Below are positions 7,403 through 8,391 of a DNA stretch of 8,391 bases, in pieces. The stretch spans positions 16,068 through 24,458 of the forward strand of contig CAJUNM010000025.1 in NCBI GenBank assembly GCA_910587805.1, written 5' to 3'. Below the pieces are notes generated by a model. That model was not told where the DNA came from. It made no database searches and saw only the letters and a program-made list of their open reading frames with translations. The translations under genes and the position numbers were made by a program. The DNA is from an uncultured Christensenellaceae bacterium. Its GTDB lineage: Bacteria > Bacillota > Clostridia > Christensenellales > Pumilibacteraceae. Within the stretch, counting starts at the first letter, position 1; the number at the start of each line of letters is the position of its first letter.

Positions 7403-7708
7403 GTGAATTTAGACGAATTGACTTTGAGAATAGGATATTTCAGGAACTTGAAAAATCTTTCGGCAAGAGAGCTGAGTTTAAGATTAGGCAAAAGTCCGAC
7501 ATATATCAATCAAATCGAGAGCAGAAATTTCAATCTTTCTTTGCCCGCGCTTTTCGATATTATCGACGTACTCGAAATATCGTGCGCGGAGTTCTTTGCG
7601 GATAATTACGCCGACTATAAACAGGACAAAGAAATCATGGATATTCTCAACAAATTGCCGTCGGACAGAAAAGCGTCTTTTATAGACTTAATGCGAAACA
7701 CGAAATAA
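7403..7708 (+). CDS. XRE-family helix-turn-helix regulator
   Basis: This 101-residue DNA-binding protein is probably a local transcription regulator. Residues 8-65 form the five-helix HTH_XRE fold: IGYFRNLKNLSARELSLRLG for helices 1-2, SPTYINQIES at 31-40 as the recognition helix, then LSLPALFDIIDVLEIS and FF. The C-terminal tail (70-101) is short and charged and may help dimerisation, as in similar small Clostridia regulators. The start is GTG at 7403, backed by AGAGAGG (7388-7394) 8 nt upstream; no in-frame ATG fits better. I found no convincing -35/-10 pair in the 168-bp gap shared with the divergent lipoprotein gene. It ends before a strong bidirectional terminator. The lipoprotein gene and its own promoter are the likeliest targets, by position only. 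Confidence 0.88.
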   Translation: MNLDELTLRIGYFRNLKNLSARELSLRLGKSPTYINQIESRNFNLSLPALFDIIDVLEISCAEFFADNYADYKQDKEIMDILNKLPSDRKASFIDLMRNTK

Positions 7709-7729
7709 TGCCGCATAAAAAACACAATA

Positions 7730-7759
7730 AAAACGCAACCGTATTTTCGGTTGCGTTTT
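7730..7759. terminator. Bidirectional terminator between XRE and ferredoxin genes
   Basis: AAAACGCAACCG (7730-7741) and CGGTTGCGTTTT (7748-7759) form a 12-bp perfect stem around a 6-nt loop. The A tract on the left and T tract on the right (to 7760) make it a terminator for both strands. It serves the XRE gene, ending 21 bp before it, and the converging ferredoxin gene, ending 15 bp to its right. Confidence 0.9.
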
Positions 7760-7774
7760 TGAATCATCTCGGTT

Positions 7775-7966
7775 TTATTTATTGAGTACGAGCGCCTTTT
7801 TCGGGCAGAAGTTAGAGCACTTGCCGCAGCGAATACACTTCGAGTAATCGACGGTCGGCGCATCGAAATCCCTTTGCGACAGCGCGCCGACGGGACATAT
7901 GGACACCGCGGGGCACTTGTGGTTTTGCGGACAGTTTTCTATAATTATGTTGAGTTTGTTTTCCAT
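7775..7966 (-). CDS. Small 4Fe-4S ferredoxin-like protein with incomplete first cysteine motif
   Basis: This 63-residue iron-sulphur protein is probably a cytosolic electron carrier. The second half has the classic CIRCGKCSNFCP motif (C44, C47, C50, C54). The first half reads CPQNHKCPAVSICPVGAL with C12, C18 and C24 only, not the usual CxxCxxCxxxCP. C24-P should complete the cluster held by C44/C47/C50. C12, C18 and C54 leave a second site one cysteine short; H16 might serve, or the site might hold a 3Fe cluster or none. The CPQNHxCPA form is shared by a family of small Clostridia proteins I recall, so it is probably not a mutation. AGAGGC at 7975-7980, 8 nt before ATG, supports the start. 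The gene has its own consensus promoter and its partners are unknown. Confidence 0.9.
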   Translation of the reverse strand: MENKLNIIIENCPQNHKCPAVSICPVGALSQRDFDAPTVDYSKCIRCGKCSNFCPKKALVLNK

Positions 7967-7998
7967 GATAATTCGCCTCTTATTAAATTAGTATTTAC

Positions 7999-8027
7999 AT
8001 TATAATGTATATGAACGTATTTGTCAA
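7999..8027 (-). promoter_or_regulatory. Perfect-consensus sigma-A promoter of the ferredoxin gene, with operator-like palindrome
   Basis: On the minus strand TTGACA (8022-8027), a 17-bp spacer and TATAAT (7999-8004) match the sigma-A consensus at every box position. A perfect 14-bp palindrome, TACATTATAATGTA (7996-8009), is centred on the -10 box, as expected for a repressor site. The palindrome does not match a regulator site I can name with confidence. The leader to the start codon is about 25 nt. Confidence 0.85.
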
Positions 8028-8091
8028 TAGTGAACGCATATAACGCAAACACGGTTTTTTATGCGATGTAAAAATAATATGCTCCAAACGT

Positions 8092-8120
8092 TTGACAATT
8101 GCGCGATAATTTGATATTAT
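8092..8120 (+). promoter_or_regulatory. Sigma-A promoter of the tRNA-Ala gene
   Basis: TTGACA (8092-8097), a 17-bp spacer and TATTAT (8115-8120) lie 19 bp before the mature 5' end of the tRNA. This fits a start near 8127 and a short 5' leader removed by RNase P. It points away from the ferredoxin promoter at 7999-8027, so the two are divergent. Confidence 0.8.
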
Positions 8121-8139
8121 TATTGACGGTACCTCGTTT

Positions 8140-8215
8140 GGGGATTTAGCTCAGTTGGTAGAGCATCTGCTTTGCAAGCAGAGGGTCAGCGGTTCGAGTC
8201 CGCTAATCTCCACCA
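8140..8215 (+). tRNA. tRNA-Ala (anticodon UGC)
   Basis: A complete 76-nt cloverleaf including an encoded CCA (8213-8215). The acceptor arm GGGGATT / AATCTCC pairs over 7 bp, and its third pair is G3:U70, the alanine identity element. The D arm is AGCTCAGTTGGTAGAGC, and the anticodon stem TCTGC / GCAGA encloses the loop TTTGCAA with anticodon TGC at 8173-8175. The T arm contains GGTTCGAGTCC. It reads GCN alanine codons, mainly GCA with wobble. No terminator is visible between it and the tRNA-like copies downstream. Confidence 0.97.
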
Positions 8216-8221
8216 ATATAT

Positions 8222-8275
8222 TAGATTCGGCTCAAAGGTAGAGCGCCGCCCCGCTACAAAGCAACCGCGCTGCTC
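8222..8275 (+). repeat. Degenerate tRNA-like repeat, copy A
   Basis: GCTC-AAAGGTA-GAGC (8230-8244) resembles a tRNA D arm and is followed by GCCGCCCCGCTACAAAGCAACC. From 8239 to 8269 it matches 8312-8342 of copy B at 29 of 31 positions, one copy-length (73 nt) apart. There is no matching anticodon-stem 3' half, T arm or acceptor 3' strand, so it is not a functional tRNA. It begins 6 nt after the tRNA-Ala CCA end and is probably co-transcribed with it. Confidence 0.65.
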
Positions 8276-8292
8276 GAAATCAATTTAATATA

Positions 8293-8391
8293 GGAATGTA
8301 GCTCAGCAGGTTAGAGCGCCGCCCTGCTACGAAGCAACCGCGACAGCGGTTATAAGGCGGGGGTCGTGGTTCGACAAGGAGCGCAAGCGAC
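8293..8391 (+). pseudogene. tRNA-like remnant, copy B, with enlarged anticodon loop (runs off window)
   Basis: This starts like a tRNA: GGAATGTAGCTCAG, D stem GCTC (8301-8304) / GAGC (8314-8317), then anticodon-stem CCGCC (8319-8323) and GGCGG (8356-8360). The loop between them is 32 nt instead of 7, a 25-nt excess that folds into AACCGC-GACA-GCGGTT (8336-8351) and TGCT-ACGA-AGCA (8325-8336). If the excess lies after U33, the remaining loop CTTATAA would hold anticodon TAT. A T-loop-like TTCGA occurs at 8370-8374, but the complementary T-stem and acceptor 3' strands are absent; the sequence turns into GGAGCGCAAGCGAC up to the edge. It is most likely a decayed or repeat-invaded tRNA, not a working one. 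Confidence 0.6.

Noticed and set aside
8293..8391. Copy B as a functional tRNA-Ile with an intron
   Set aside because: A 25-nt insert is far too small for a bacterial group I intron, and the T-stem and acceptor 3' strands are missing.

Overview
This window looks like chromosomal DNA from a Clostridia-type Firmicute, probably an uncultured gut lineage. The evidence is indirect. Shine-Dalgarno sites are of the AAGGAG/GGAG type, the sigma-A style promoters are close to consensus, the tRNA gene encodes its own CCA end, and the small ferredoxin and flavodoxin are types familiar from Clostridia. The intergenic DNA carries the dispersed GTCATTCTGAGCG...GAAGAATCTC repeat family. I cannot assign a genus.

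Layout, left to right. Positions 1-513 hold no convincing gene. They contain a patchwork of short palindromic repeats, ending in a clear minus-strand terminator at 435-467. Positions 514-6577 carry three minus-strand genes transcribed right to left: a flavodoxin (6098-6577), a 1248-residue helicase-nuclease (2348-6094) and an adenine deaminase (ade, 514-2181). Flavodoxin and helicase are 3 bp apart and share a strong promoter at 6614-6642. I see no terminator between the helicase and ade, so read-through is possible, although 166 bp containing repeats separate them. Positions 6643-8040 are more AT-rich and hold small genes: a minus-strand lipoprotein of unknown function (6824-7234), a divergent plus-strand XRE regulator (7403-7708) and a minus-strand ferredoxin (7775-7966). 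The XRE and ferredoxin genes converge on a bidirectional terminator at 7730-7759. From 8092 to the end there is a promoter, tRNA-Ala(UGC), and then two tRNA-like degenerate copies in tandem, the second with an extra 25 nt in its anticodon loop.

How the genes may work together. Ade is purine salvage. The flavodoxin and ferredoxin are single-electron carriers, and no obvious partner oxidoreductase is present. The most interesting gene is the large helicase. Its order is an HRDC-like N-terminus, a DUF4011-like segment, a split SF1 helicase and a C-terminal Vsr/MTES_1575-type nuclease. This resembles single-protein antiviral helicase-nucleases of the DUF4011-helicase-Vsr (Hhe) kind, but its role here is inferred, not shown. 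The divergent lipoprotein/XRE pair has AT-rich base use unlike the three-gene block and may have been acquired separately.
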